Notes under the pieces: generated by a model
The model's database searches: none
Told to the model about the DNA's origin: nothing
What the model saw: only the letters and a program-made list of their open reading frames with translations
Shown here: positions 11,243 through 20,854 of the stretch, piece by piece
Numbering within the stretch: position 1 is the stretch's first letter
Layout: every line of letters starts with the position of its first letter
Program-made: the position numbers and the translations under genes
NCBI RefSeq assembly: GCF_001888055.1
Contig: NZ_LXHZ01000026.1
Location: forward strand, 62,001 to 126,000
Source: Rappaport israeli
GTDB taxonomy: Bacteria > Pseudomonadota > Gammaproteobacteria > Cardiobacteriales > Cardiobacteriaceae
Length of the DNA: 64,000 bases
Reading direction: 5' to 3'

Positions 11243-13202
11243 GATTTGTCCTTGCGATAACGTCTGTCTAAGCTTGCAATCATTCCGCCTAATGCCATAA
11301 GCACTGCGCCTAACCAAATCCAAATAATAAATGGTTTGTGTTGTACGCGAATTGCCCAATGGTCGTTATCTAGTGCCTCACCCATGGCGAGATAGAGGTC
11401 GTGGGTGGGGGTAACGAGGCGGGCAGATTCGGTCATGGGCATGGTGGCGGAGAAATAGGTGCGTTTGGCAGGTGTTAAGACGCTGAAGAAGCTGGGGTCG
11501 TCGGTTTTTCGAATGAGGAATTTGCCTTGTGTGGCTTGGTAGTTGGCGCCTGTGTGTTGTTCAAATCCTTGTAGGTGAATGTCGTAGTTGGCAATTTGAA
11601 CGTTGCCACCACTTTGGATGCTGAGGTCTTGTTCGTTGCTGTAATAACCTGTGGCGATGATGGCATAAGTCATTAGGATGTAACCTAGGTGTGAAATAAT
11701 CATACCTGTATCCGCGGCGCGTGTGTTTAAAGCGCGCATTCTGCGATGTTTAAAGCGAAAGAGATAATCGGTAAGGATGCCACTTAAAGCAAAGCTGGTG
11801 GCGAGTGTGGCTATTAATGTAGCGAGATGATAGCCCTTTGTTTGTGGGTGCGTTTGTGGATTAATGCCGTGTTTGGGGGCATAAAACATTAGTAACCATA
11901 CGCTGATGGTTAATGTGAGGATAAAGAGGGTGTAGAGTTTGGGTTTGAGGTCGGTGAGTTTATGGCGTCGCCATTGTAGGAGTGGCCCAATACCAAGTGC
12001 GATAAGGCTAATGAGCGCTAGGGGAATTATAAGGCGGTTAAAATAGGGCGCACCAACAGAAATTTTGCCCAGTGAGAGGATGTCTGCGATAAGCGGATAG
12101 AGTGTGCCCACAAGTACGATAAGCCAAGCGCCTGAGAAGAGCCAGCTGTTGAGTAAAATACCACTTTCACGCGATAGGAGGGCATAGGGGCTTGGGCGAC
12201 TTAGGCTACTGGCGCGTAAGATGAGCAAAAGAAGGGCAGGGAGTAAAATGGCGGTAAGAAGTCCTAAGATGAAGATACCGCGTGTGGGGTCGGAGGCGAA
12301 CGCATGAACGGAAGTTAGGACGCCTGAGCGGACGAGGAAGGTGCCCACAAGACTTAAAGAGAAGGCAAGGATTGCAAGTAGTGCCGTCCATATCATAAAT
12401 AATCCGCGTTTTTCACTCACGGCTAGAGAATGGATGAGCGCTGTGCCGATGAGCCATGGCATGAGTGAGGCATTTTCTACGGGGTCCCAAAACCACCAAC
12501 CGCCCCATCCGAGTTCGTAATAAGCCCAGTAGCTTCCTAAGGCGATGCCTAGGGTGAGGGTGAGCCATGCTGCCAGTGTCCATGGGCGAGCGCGTTTTAG
12601 CCATAGGCTGTCGAGTCTACCTTGCCATAATCCTGCGACAACAAAAGCAAAAGCAACGGCAAAACCAACATATCCAGCGTAGAGCATGGGGGGATGAAAA
12701 ATAAGCCCAGGGTCTTGTAGGAGGGGGTTTAGGTCTTTTCCGTCAAAAGGGAAGGGGATTTGGCGGGCAAATGGGTTGGAAGTTAGGCTGATAAATAAGA
12801 CAAAGCCAAAGGAGATATACCCTAATATGGCAAGCACGCGCGCCAAAAAAGCATCTGGGAGTTGATGGCTTCTTAGGCTTACCGCCGCGCTCCATAGACT
12901 TAGGATGTAAAGCCATAATAATAATGAGCCTTCATGTCCGCCCCAAATGGCGCTAAGTCGGTAGTACCACGGCAGTAGGCTGTTGCTGTGACTGGCAACA
13001 TAGTGCAGGCTGAAATCGTTGTATAAAAAGCATAGCCTAGGGCGCAGAGGCTTAGAGTGAGCAAAAGCGCTTGGGCAAGAGCTAGACGCTTGACTAGTGG
13101 GGCGATATTTTCAGGATAGGGCGTAAGCACAGGAAGAAGGAATTGTAAAAACGCAATGCCACCAGTGAGATTGAGTGCTAGGTGTCCGATTTCAGCGTTC
13201 AT
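11239..13202 (-). CDS. ccmF: Haem lyase subunit CcmF (one frameshift)
   Basis: CcmF is the large membrane protein of the System I haem lyase, which takes haem from CcmE and joins it to apocytochrome c. The haem-handling tryptophan-rich motif is clear (GGWWFWDPVENASLMPWL), as are multiple membrane helices and the periplasmic C-terminal region. The only break is at 13025-13029, where a run of five T on the coding strand should be six: this restores GYAFLYNDFSLHYVA and the conserved IWGGHEGSLLLW. The total restored length is about 654 residues, normal for CcmF. Starts and stops overlap ccmE and ccmG in ATGA form, consistent with translational coupling. Confidence 0.94.
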
Positions 13203-13675
13203 TGGCTGTCCTGTGTGGGGCTGTAGCGATTGGTTTGGTGATTGTAGCCAGAGCGTTGCATATCAGCAGCAACTTCGGGAGGCATGTAGTTTTCATCGTG
13301 TTTTGCAAGGATGCTATCAGCATAGAAGATGCCATCAGCGCTTAGTTTGCCTTTTGCAATAACGCCTTGTCCTTCTCTGAAGAGGTCGGGGAGAATGCCT
13401 GTATAACGAATGGTGAGCGCAGGATTTTGAAAATCAGTGATGGCAAATTCAACATTAAGGGTTTTGTCTTGGCGTTTTAGACTGTTGGTTTGCACCATTC
13501 CCCCAACGCGAATGCCTGCTTGTTCGGTTGGGATTTGCGCTTTGGCATAGCTTTCTAATGAGTAGTAATGGTTGAGGTCTTGTTGCATGGCAAAAAGAAG
13601 TAAACCAACTGCGATACTAAAGCCTGAAAAAATTAGAGTAATCAAAGCAAGACGTTTTTTTTTAGCAGGTTTCAT
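13199..13675 (-). CDS. ccmE: Haem chaperone CcmE
   Basis: CcmE carries haem covalently in the periplasm between CcmC and CcmF. It has an N-terminal membrane anchor (residues 9-30) and an OB-fold domain with GGMVQ and the haem-attachment motif LAKHDENYMPPEV. In that motif His126 is the covalent haem ligand and Tyr130 the axial ligand (by family numbering logic). The length of 158 residues is typical. It is unbroken and overlaps ccmF by 4 bases. Confidence 0.96.
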   Translation of the reverse strand: MKPAKKKRLALITLIFSGFSIAVGLLLFAMQQDLNHYYSLESYAKAQIPTEQAGIRVGGMVQTNSLKRQDKTLNVEFAITDFQNPALTIRYTGILPDLFREGQGVIAKGKLSADGIFYADSILAKHDENYMPPEVAADMQRSGYNHQTNRYSPTQDSQ

Positions 13676-13739
13676 AAGGTTTTTTTAAATGAAAGGGCGT
13701 TATTGTACAGGTTATGCTTAAAGGATGAAGAATTGGGCA

Positions 13740-13928
13740 TTAACAGTCGCTCATGCTAGAAGGCGGTGTGAATTGTTGTTTGTAGGTTTTAAGTTGTTGG
13801 CTAAGGCGTTTATGTTGGCGGTAGGTGTGGATATGTAAAATAAGCATGCTGATTAGCACAATGGCGTAAGTGCTCCAAACAAAAACGCCATGTTTGCCCA
13901 TGGCTAAAAAATCGCTAAAAAGTGTCAA
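13740..13928 (-). CDS. ccmD: Haem exporter protein CcmD
   Basis: This is a small single-helix membrane protein of the CcmABCD complex, needed for release of holo-CcmE. The N-terminal FLAMGKHGVFVWSTYAI matches the family pattern (xLGGYGxYVWxSY), followed by one membrane helix and a basic tail. It is 62 residues long, between ccmC and ccmE, exactly where ccmD is expected. Confidence 0.88.
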   Translation of the reverse strand: MTLFSDFLAMGKHGVFVWSTYAIVLISMLILHIHTYRQHKRLSQQLKTYKQQFTPPSSMSDC

Positions 13929-13951
13929 ATTGCATAGGGATACCTTGAAAA

Positions 13952-14698
13952 TTAGGATTGTAGAACGCGAGTGATGCGCTGTTTTAGAATAAGAATTTGC
14001 ATTTGTTTAAGGGTATGGGCGAAGAATAAAGCATAAAAAGCGCCAAGGATGAGCAGGAGCGGATAGAGCATGTCGCTGGTAATAGAAGGCGTGTCAAATT
14101 TAAATAAAGTAGCGCCTTGATGCAAAGAGTTCCACCAAACAACTGAATAATGAATGATGGGAATGTTAATTAATCCAATAATTGCCAGTATGGCGGCTAG
14201 GCGGTCGGCTTGGTCGTGCTCTTCAAGGCTTTCATGTAATAAGATATAAGCTAGATATAAAAATAATAAGATGAGTTCGGAGGTTAAGCGCGCATCCCAT
14301 GCCCAATAAGTGCCCCAAGTGGGTTTGCCCCAAATGGCACCTGTTATAAGCGCTAAGGCGGTCAGTAAAGCCCCATAATTGGCGGCAGCGCGGGCAAAAT
14401 AGGCAGCAAGTCGAATGCGCCAAACAAAAAACACAAAAGAAGCGATTGCCATCATGACGTAAATAGATAGGGAGAGTGCGGCGCTGGGGACGTGTAGATA
14501 GATAATGCGAAAACTATTGCCCATTTGATAATCAAGCGGAGCAAATGCTAATCCCCAAATAACGCCTATGCTAAGCATAAGCCAGCCTAATACTGTCAAC
14601 CATGGTAGAAAAAAGCCAACTAAGCGGTCAAAGCCTTTGGGGCTACTGTATTGATGTGCCCATTTTTGTAGACGTTTCCACATTTTTTTGTAGTCCAT
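13952..14698 (-). CDS. ccmC: Haem transporter/handling protein CcmC
   Basis: CcmC attaches haem to CcmE in the periplasm. Six membrane helices are evident, and the diagnostic tryptophan-rich loop WGKPTWGTYWAWDARLTSEL is present, with conserved histidines in flanking loops (IIYLHVPSA and HYSVVWWNSLHQG). The length of 248 residues is normal. It is the first gene of the ccm operon. A TATAAT-like element is present on the minus strand at about 14725-14720, but without a convincing -35, so I do not call a promoter. Confidence 0.96.
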   Translation of the reverse strand: MDYKKMWKRLQKWAHQYSSPKGFDRLVGFFLPWLTVLGWLMLSIGVIWGLAFAPLDYQMGNSFRIIYLHVPSAALSLSIYVMMAIASFVFFVWRIRLAAYFARAAANYGALLTALALITGAIWGKPTWGTYWAWDARLTSELILLFLYLAYILLHESLEEHDQADRLAAILAIIGLINIPIIHYSVVWWNSLHQGATLFKFDTPSITSDMLYPLLLILGAFYALFFAHTLKQMQILILKQRITRVLQS

Positions 14699-14928
14699 TG
14701 CCTATTCATTGTGGGCGGCATTATAAAGTAATTGTAAAAAATATATAGGTTTTGCGCGATTATTTGGCGACAAGATAGGGATAAGGGGAATAGCTTATTG
14801 GGTGTTGGATTGTTTATTATTTTAAATTTATTGAGTTGGTTTTTATAGCTAAATCAGAATTGTTCCTATTTACTTTAATGGGCTTTGGTGATAACGTAGG
14901 CACTTTATTTGAAAATTTTGGAGACAAT

Positions 14929-16251
14929 ATGTTTAAACGGACTTTGTTGGCTAGTGCTATTGCTTTATTGGCGTACCCATTAAGTGCTAAGGAAGTTTCC
15001 CCTGAAGCTTTTTTAACAACTTATGCCGACCTTGCACAATTAAGCTATCAGCATAGTTTGGAAGATGCGAAAAAGATTCAAGCGGCAATTCATCAGTTTG
15101 TAGACAATCCAACGGAACAAACTTTTGAAGCGGCTAAACAGGCATGGCTTGATGGGCGTGATAGTTATAGTCGCTCTGAGGTGTTTCGCTTATCTGAAGG
15201 CCCAATTGATGCGGAAGAGGGCTGGGTTGCAGAGGCTTATGGTGCGCTAGAATCACACATTAATTCATGGCCTTTAGATGAAAATATGATTGACTATACA
15301 ATTGATGCCGATGGCAATAAAACCAGCGGTAATATCATTGATTCTAAAGGGGAGTTTATACCCGCTGCGCTTGAGGATGAGCCAACAGCGGTTAATATAG
15401 ATAATATTAATACCGATACAATTAGCGCGTTGAACTTGAATGGGGGTGAGGCGAATGTGGCGTCGGGCTATCATGCGATTGAGTTTTTGTTATGGGGGCA
15501 AGACCAAGATTATGACAATATGCTTGAGGATAAAATCACGCATGGGGCGATGGTTGCAGGACAACGTCCGTTAAGTGATTTTACAGAGGATGCTTATGCT
15601 AGTCGTCGTAAGGATTATTTGCGCGCTGCCGTGGATAAATTGGTAGAGGATTTAGCAACAGTTAATGGCGCTTGGGCATCAGCGATTAACGGGAATGAAG
15701 GTTTGTATCGTGCGGCGTTGCTAGGACAATTAGAGGGCGCTCAAGCTGAGAAAAATATTGCGCAAGATGAGGCGTTAAAGCAGATTTTGGCAGGGATGGG
15801 GGTATTTTTAAAATCAGAGTTGGCAAATGAGCGCATTGCTGTTGCAGTGTTAACGCCAAGTGAGGAGGATGAGCATTCTTGTTTTTCTGATAACACGCAC
15901 CGCGATATTATTTCAAACTTTGAAGGCTTTAAAAATGTATTGTTTGGGCGCTATGAAGGTCAATCTATTGGGGTTGCGCCTTTTGATGTATTAAGCGATG
16001 CTGAACAAGCTGAGGTTTTAGCGTTAATTAAAGATATTGATGCGCGCGTTGATAAGATGAATCAATTGGCAACTACTAGCATGCATTTTGATTATCAAAT
16101 TCATCCGTCTAATCAAGAAAGCGCACAAAATATTGTCACGATGAAAAATCAAATGCGTAAGTTGGCAGATAAGATGGTTTTGGTTGCAAAAGGCTTTGGC
16201 GTGAGTTTAACAGAAGAGGATGTAACCGACCCAGAAGAAACCAGCGTTTAA
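14929..16251 (+). CDS. Imelysin family (M75) periplasmic iron-regulated protein, long form
   Basis: The start at 14929 is chosen because a ggaga site precedes it and it begins a clean signal peptide (MFKRTLLASAIALLAYPLSA); the longer upstream frame has neither. The imelysin signature GYHAIEFLLWGQD (His182, Glu185; GxHxxE) is present in the mature protein, followed by the all-helical second half and HFDYQIHP near the end. Imelysins (IrpA, EfeO-like) are periplasmic or surface proteins tied to iron acquisition. Peptidase activity was proposed for some members but is disputed. A second imelysin and two c-type cytochromes follow in the same direction. Confidence 0.9.
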   Translation: MFKRTLLASAIALLAYPLSAKEVSPEAFLTTYADLAQLSYQHSLEDAKKIQAAIHQFVDNPTEQTFEAAKQAWLDGRDSYSRSEVFRLSEGPIDAEEGWVAEAYGALESHINSWPLDENMIDYTIDADGNKTSGNIIDSKGEFIPAALEDEPTAVNIDNINTDTISALNLNGGEANVASGYHAIEFLLWGQDQDYDNMLEDKITHGAMVAGQRPLSDFTEDAYASRRKDYLRAAVDKLVEDLATVNGAWASAINGNEGLYRAALLGQLEGAQAEKNIAQDEALKQILAGMGVFLKSELANERIAVAVLTPSEEDEHSCFSDNTHRDIISNFEGFKNVLFGRYEGQSIGVAPFDVLSDAEQAEVLALIKDIDARVDKMNQLATTSMHFDYQIHPSNQESAQNIVTMKNQMRKLADKMVLVAKGFGVSLTEEDVTDPEETSV

Positions 16252-16258
16252 TCAGTAA

Positions 16259-17612
16259 ATGCGTGTAATGCGTAATCATTATGTGGCGGCATTGCTTTTG
16301 GTGATGTCGCCGCAACTTTTTTCACAGCAGTGGTTTACCCCTTCAACCAGTGAACACGCTTTGCATCAACCTTTCATGGCAAAAACAGATGATGAGCAGG
16401 ATTTGGTGGTTTTGGGGCGGTCTTTTTTTTACAATTCCTTGGGTGGCCTCGCCTAGCGCAACCACCGCGCGGGATGGATTGGGCCCGTTGTTTAATGCCC
16501 ATACCTGCAGCAGTTGTCATTTGGAAAATAGTTCTGCTGATTTTTCTGGGGTGGAGATGGAGAAATTTATACCGCCAGCCTCTTTGGTGGTGAAATTTGG
16601 TCAGCCAAGCGTGCATGCTCAGCGCACACAAGAGCAGATGTTAATACCTGACCCTATTTATGGGAGTCAACTCGCTATTTATAGCACTGGCAAGGTCAAA
16701 CCTGAGGGGCAGGTGGTGGTTGATGTAAAGCGTCAAAGAGAAAAGTTTTCCGATGGGCAAGAAGTAGAGATGCATGCTTTTAATTTGCAATGGTCTGAGC
16801 TTAATTATGGTGCACTGGATGTCAATACAACTGCTGAATTGCGTCAAGCGCCTGCACTGGTAGGGTTGGGATTGGTGGCTCAATTGGAGGATGAGCAGAT
16901 TTTGCGCTATGCCGACCCAGAGGATAGTGATGGGGATGGGATTAGTGGGCGGGCAAATTGGGTGTATGAACCGCTGGCGCAGGCAATACAATTGGGACGC
17001 TTTGGTTATAAGGCGTCTCAAGCCAATACGCTGATGCAAACAGCGGATGCGGCAGCGCATGATATGGGGTTAACCAATCCGTATTTTCCGCAAGAATTAT
17101 GCACTAATGCGCAATATGAATGTCAACAAGCTCCCCGTGGAAGTGTGACAGCGTTGGGGGATTTGGATTTACCGCTTTTACGCTTACAAGCTATCGATGC
17201 TTATATCCGCCATTTTAAAGCACCTCAGGCACAACTATTGATTCCGCAGGCACAAGAGGGAAAGAGGCTCTTTAAACAGTTAGGCTGTAGCGGTTGCCAT
17301 ATTGAAAGTTATAAGCTTATGCAACAAACAATTGAGCCTTATAGTGATTTTTTATTACATGATATGGGAGAAGCGCTTGCAGGCAAACGAGCAGAATTTT
17401 TAGCCTCTCCTGAAGAATGGCGCACCACACCATTATGGGGATTATCCCAACGTGTGCGCACACAAAAACGATTTTTACATGATGGGCGCGCGAAAACGCT
17501 TGAAGAAGCCATTCTTTGGCATGGGGGCGAAGCAGCCAACGCTCAAGAGGCTTTTAAAAACTTACCTGCCTCACAAAGGCAAGCCATTATTACCTTTTTG
17601 GAGCATTTATAA
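16259..17612 (+). CDS. Di-haem c-type thiol oxidoreductase-like protein (DHOR family, one frameshift)
   Basis: The family is recognised by ARDGLGPLFNAHTCSSCH near the N-terminus (haem motif CSSCH around 16505), by a second haem motif CSGCH around 17285, and by the end sequence TPLWGLSQRVRTQKRFLHDGRAKTLEEAILWHGGEA, of which only parts are quoted as evidence. It is secreted through a signal peptide at the start (VAALLLVMSPQLFS). A T8 run at 16423-16430 breaks the frame; T7 restores GRSFFTIPWVASP. This family is habitually encoded between two imelysins and is thought to act with them in iron handling. It would depend on the adjacent ccm operon for haem attachment. Confidence 0.88.
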
Positions 17613-18644
17613 ATGAAATTATCCTATTTAAAACCGACTTTACTCACGCTGGCAATGTGCGCCTTTTCGCCGTTGGCTCAAGCACAAGATAATACAGTTG
17701 ATTTTATCTATCACTTTGTATTGATTAACAATGGCGCCAAAAGCGCTCAGCAATGTAGTGAGTTTGCCAACACCTTAGAACACTCTCCTGATAAAGCGAC
17801 TTTGCAACAAAGTTTTAGCGATTTGGTTCAAACGTGGAAAGCTGTGGAAACGACATATATGTTGGGCAGTGTGGCGGTTGAAACCATTGATTATCCACAG
17901 TTAATTGATGTCTTTCATCGTGGAAATGAAAAACTTGAGAAAGCGCTTGAGCGCGCATTAGCAGGGGATAAAGCGCCTGAAAAAGCGCTATACAAAAATA
18001 GTTATAAAAGCATCAATGCGTTGGAATATTTATTATTTGGTGTAGAACAACCCAGTGCTCGCCGTCAGCAGTTACTAACAACCATTACCGATAATCTATG
18101 CAACAAATTAGAATTAATCACGCAGGCTTATGTTGATAACGCTGATAAAGCGCTCAGCCATGGAAAAAATGGCAAAGGTGGACAATATGACAAAACCACC
18201 GCCTATCTTCTCAATAGTTTAGTTGAAAGCGTTTACAAAACAAGAGAATGGCGCGTTGGCGATGCAGCTGGATTATCGCGTAAGTATCAAGGCAATCCTG
18301 ATCCACGCCGTCAAGAATATTATTTAAGCGGTGCTTCTTTGCCAGCAATTGAGGCGATTTTGAAAACGCATGAGCGCATGATTGGGGATGAGTTTCAACC
18401 TAATTTTGCCACCTATGCGCGAGAAAATGGCGCTCATGAAGCGCTTGAGCAAGCCCAGCAAGCGCTTATGCAAGCACAAAACGCATTAACTCAAATTCAG
18501 CAAACGCCTAAGGAAATGCAATTTGAACCTAAAACAATGCGCCCTTTGTTTGATGCGCTAGATGCCTTGCAAACCGCTTACTATAAACATCTGCTTAAAT
18601 CTTTAGATGTTGTTGCTAAAATTCTAGACGCCGACGGCGATTAG
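17613..18644 (+). CDS. Imelysin family protein, short form
   Basis: This secreted protein (signal peptide MKLSYLKPTLLTLAMCAFSP... cleaved after about residue 24) has the imelysin-type motif SINALEYLLFGVEQ. It lacks the full GxHxxE motif of the first imelysin: the equivalent histidine is replaced in NALEYLLFG. It starts one base after the preceding stop codon, so the genes are co-transcribed. Its C-terminal part is rich in Gln, Ala and Glu and probably helical. This second imelysin of the cluster matches the imelysin/DHOR/imelysin arrangement known from other proteobacteria. Confidence 0.85.
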   Translation: MKLSYLKPTLLTLAMCAFSPLAQAQDNTVDFIYHFVLINNGAKSAQQCSEFANTLEHSPDKATLQQSFSDLVQTWKAVETTYMLGSVAVETIDYPQLIDVFHRGNEKLEKALERALAGDKAPEKALYKNSYKSINALEYLLFGVEQPSARRQQLLTTITDNLCNKLELITQAYVDNADKALSHGKNGKGGQYDKTTAYLLNSLVESVYKTREWRVGDAAGLSRKYQGNPDPRRQEYYLSGASLPAIEAILKTHERMIGDEFQPNFATYARENGAHEALEQAQQALMQAQNALTQIQQTPKEMQFEPKTMRPLFDALDALQTAYYKHLLKSLDVVAKILDADGD

Positions 18645-18648
18645 AGAC

Positions 18649-19577
18649 ATGCAACACTTTCCATGGGAAGGACTGTTTAACGCCAAAGAGCGATTATTTT
18701 GGGGCTATTTGCTTAGTAGTGCATTGATTGCTTTGGCGTATTGGGGGTATCGTTATCGCAGCTTGCCTACAGCTCAGCGCTTAAAAGAGTATTGGTGGAG
18801 TGCGCAAGCGCGTTTGGATTATTGTTATTTTGTGCTGTCTTGGTGGATTAAAGTTGCCTTACTCGCCCCTATTATCATCTCTGCAAAAGTCATTGCGTTA
18901 TGGGTTAATCAAATGCTTTCTCCATGGATTGCACCATTACAATGGGCGATAAGTTATGAATGGATTGTATTGGCTTATACGGTGAGTTTGTTTGTATTTG
19001 GAGACTTTACCCGTTATTGGTTACATCGCCTGTTACATACCAACCGCTACCTGTGGGCATTTCACAAAGTTCATCACAGCGCTGAAGCGCTGAATCCGAT
19101 AACATTTTACCGCGTTCATCCTGTGGAAAATTTTCTCTTTGGCGTGCGTTATAGTCTAAGCGTTGGTTTGATAACGGGCGTATTTCTCACTTTATTTGGT
19201 GCACGATTTAATCTATACACCATTTTTGGGGTCAATGCCTTGTTGTTTGGTTTTTCGGTATTGGGTAGCCATCTGCGCCATTCACATATCCCTATTTCTT
19301 ACGGATACATTTTAGAGCGCGTTTTCATCTCCCCCGCCAGCATCAAATTCATCACAGCGACCGCCATTATCATTACAACTACGGAGGCTACCTTGCGATT
19401 TGGGACACAATTTTTGGTAGTTTAAAAAGGAGCGACCAAATAGATAAACCATTAAATTTTGGACTAGGGCGCCAGCAAAGCCAATCCTACAACAGCGTTG
19501 TTAAACTCATTTACCAACCCTTTAAAGAGCTTAAGCGCAAAATCAAGCGCATGAACAAAGGAGAAAAACATGCATAA
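18649..19577 (+). CDS. Fatty acid hydroxylase/sterol desaturase superfamily membrane protein (one frameshift)
   Basis: This is a membrane-bound di-iron oxygenase. Several membrane helices surround the histidine clusters WLHRLLH (His126, His130), FHKVHHS (His139, His142, His143) and, after frame repair, HQIHHSDRHYHYNYGG. The break lies in C-runs at 19331-19338; one added C restores ISPAQHQIHH and the rest of the protein to the stop at 19575-19577, which overlaps the next start by 8 bases. Superfamily members hydroxylate or desaturate lipids, sterols or carotenoids. The substrate here is unknown. Its tight placement between an imelysin and a di-haem peroxidase is unusual. Confidence 0.85.
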
Positions 19578-20733
19578 CCCCCTTTCATTCTCAACAAAAT
19601 TTGCATGGTTGTTTTGCATGATGTCATTGACCAGCCAAGCTGAGCCCTTAACTCAGGAACAAATCGGACAATTATTATTTTTTGATCCAACATTTTCTAA
19701 TAATCGTGGACAATCTTGTAGCAGTTGCCATGACCCTGCAAGCGCATTTGTAGACACGCGCAAGACCAGCGCGAATGGGCAAGTATCGCTTGGAGATGAT
19801 GGGCATTCTTTTGGCAATCGCAATGCGCCAACGATTAGCTACGCCGCCGCTATTCCAGAGTTTCATTACGACCCCTTATTAAAAGAGTATGTTGGTGGAT
19901 TATTTTGGGATGGACGCGCGCGCACTTTAGCCGACCAAGCCGCAGGCCCACCGCTTAATCCGCTTGAAATGGGCATGTCAGATAAACGCGCTATTGTGCT
20001 AAGGCTCAAAGAAAACAGCTCATATCATTCCTTGTTGCCGCCTAAATACCAACAAAATCTCCATCTTGAAATCAGCGATAGCGATATTGAGCAGATTTAT
20101 AGCAATATGACCGAAGCCATTGCAACTTTTGAGCGCAGTGCGTTTTTCTCTAGTTACGACAGCAAATACGATAAATTTTTGCGCGGTGAATATGAATTAA
20201 CCCCATTGGAAGATTTGGGGCGTTCTTTATTTTTTTCAGAAAAAAATGTTAATTGCAGTACTTGCCACAGCCTTTATCCTGAAGATGACTCGCGAGAGAC
20301 TTTTACCAACCATCAATACCGCAATATTGGTGTGCCTAGTAATCGCAACCTTATCGCGCACAACCGCTTAGCTAAAGAGTATGTTGATCAAGGATTATTA
20401 GACAATCCCGAAGTAAAAGACAAACGCTATGCAGGTAAATTTAGAAATCCCACCTTGCGCAACGTCGCGATAACCGCGCCTTATATGCATAACGGCGTTT
20501 TTAAAGACCTGCGCACAGTGATTGAATTCTATGACCACTACAACAATCCAGAGCGCCAAATTAACCCAGAAACAGGGCAAGCGTGGCAACCGCCTGAATA
20601 CGCACAGACCGTTGATTTAAATGAACTCAAAGCACAGCCTTTAACAGAGCGCAAAATCGAGGCGCTTATTGCATTTCTACATCTTCTAACCGATGAACGC
20701 TACGAGCATTTATTGTCAGAAAAAACGCCCTAG
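19570..20733 (+). CDS. MauG/CcpA-type di-haem cytochrome c peroxidase family protein
   Basis: A signal peptide (FAWLFCMMSLTSQA) leads to a mature protein with two haem-binding motifs, CSSCH (Cys50, Cys53, His54) and CSTCH (Cys229, Cys232, His233). The family blocks LFFDPTFSNNRGQSC, GLFWDGRARTLADQAAGPPL, NPLEMGM, FRNPTLRNVAITAPYMHNG and LIAFLHLLTDE are present. Members either reduce hydrogen peroxide or, as in MauG, oxidise a partner protein using high-valent haem. The sequence does not separate these options. It is unbroken at 387 residues, ends the cluster, and overlaps the preceding gene by 8 bases. Confidence 0.9.
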   Translation: MHNPLSFSTKFAWLFCMMSLTSQAEPLTQEQIGQLLFFDPTFSNNRGQSCSSCHDPASAFVDTRKTSANGQVSLGDDGHSFGNRNAPTISYAAAIPEFHYDPLLKEYVGGLFWDGRARTLADQAAGPPLNPLEMGMSDKRAIVLRLKENSSYHSLLPPKYQQNLHLEISDSDIEQIYSNMTEAIATFERSAFFSSYDSKYDKFLRGEYELTPLEDLGRSLFFSEKNVNCSTCHSLYPEDDSRETFTNHQYRNIGVPSNRNLIAHNRLAKEYVDQGLLDNPEVKDKRYAGKFRNPTLRNVAITAPYMHNGVFKDLRTVIEFYDHYNNPERQINPETGQAWQPPEYAQTVDLNELKAQPLTERKIEALIAFLHLLTDERYEHLLSEKTP

Positions 20734-20768
20734 GCGGATAAAATTCTAATTTTTAAAGCGCTAAGTGC

Positions 20769-20774
20769 TATAAT
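20769..20774 (+). promoter_or_regulatory. Extended -10 promoter of typA
   Basis: TGCTATAAT (20766-20774) is a perfect extended -10 element. No strong -35 is seen 17 bases upstream, as is common for extended -10 promoters. It would start transcription near 20781, about 74 bases before the typA start codon, upstream of the paired hairpins described separately. Confidence 0.65.
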
Positions 20775-20793
20775 CGCGCCCCTAAAAATTTGT

Positions 20794-20833
20794 AGCGCCC
20801 TTCGTGGCGCTTTTTTATAGCGCCATATGGCGC
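20794..20833 (+). promoter_or_regulatory. typA leader: terminator hairpin and overlapping alternative hairpins
   Basis: Four complementary segments follow one another: agcgcc (20794-20799), ggcgct (20806-20811) with a T-run to 20816, agcgcc (20819-20824) and ggcgc (20829-20833). Segments 1 and 2 make an intrinsic terminator. Segments 2 and 3 can pair instead across the T-run, and segments 3 and 4 form a perfect 14-base palindrome. Because it lies between the promoter-like element and typA, it has the geometry of an attenuator. It could equally be the terminator of the preceding peroxidase operon with a chance palindrome. Confidence 0.5.
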
Positions 20834-20854
20834 GCATCATTTGGAAAAAGAGTA

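Noticed and set aside
11243-11359. 39-residue N-terminal extension of CcmG
   Set aside because: It lies entirely within the end of ccmF in another frame. The ATG at 11242 gives the usual membrane anchor and an ATGA overlap with ccmF.
20804-20854. Upstream start of typA at 20804
   Set aside because: It would place the N-terminus inside the terminator-like leader; the family N-terminus begins at 20855.
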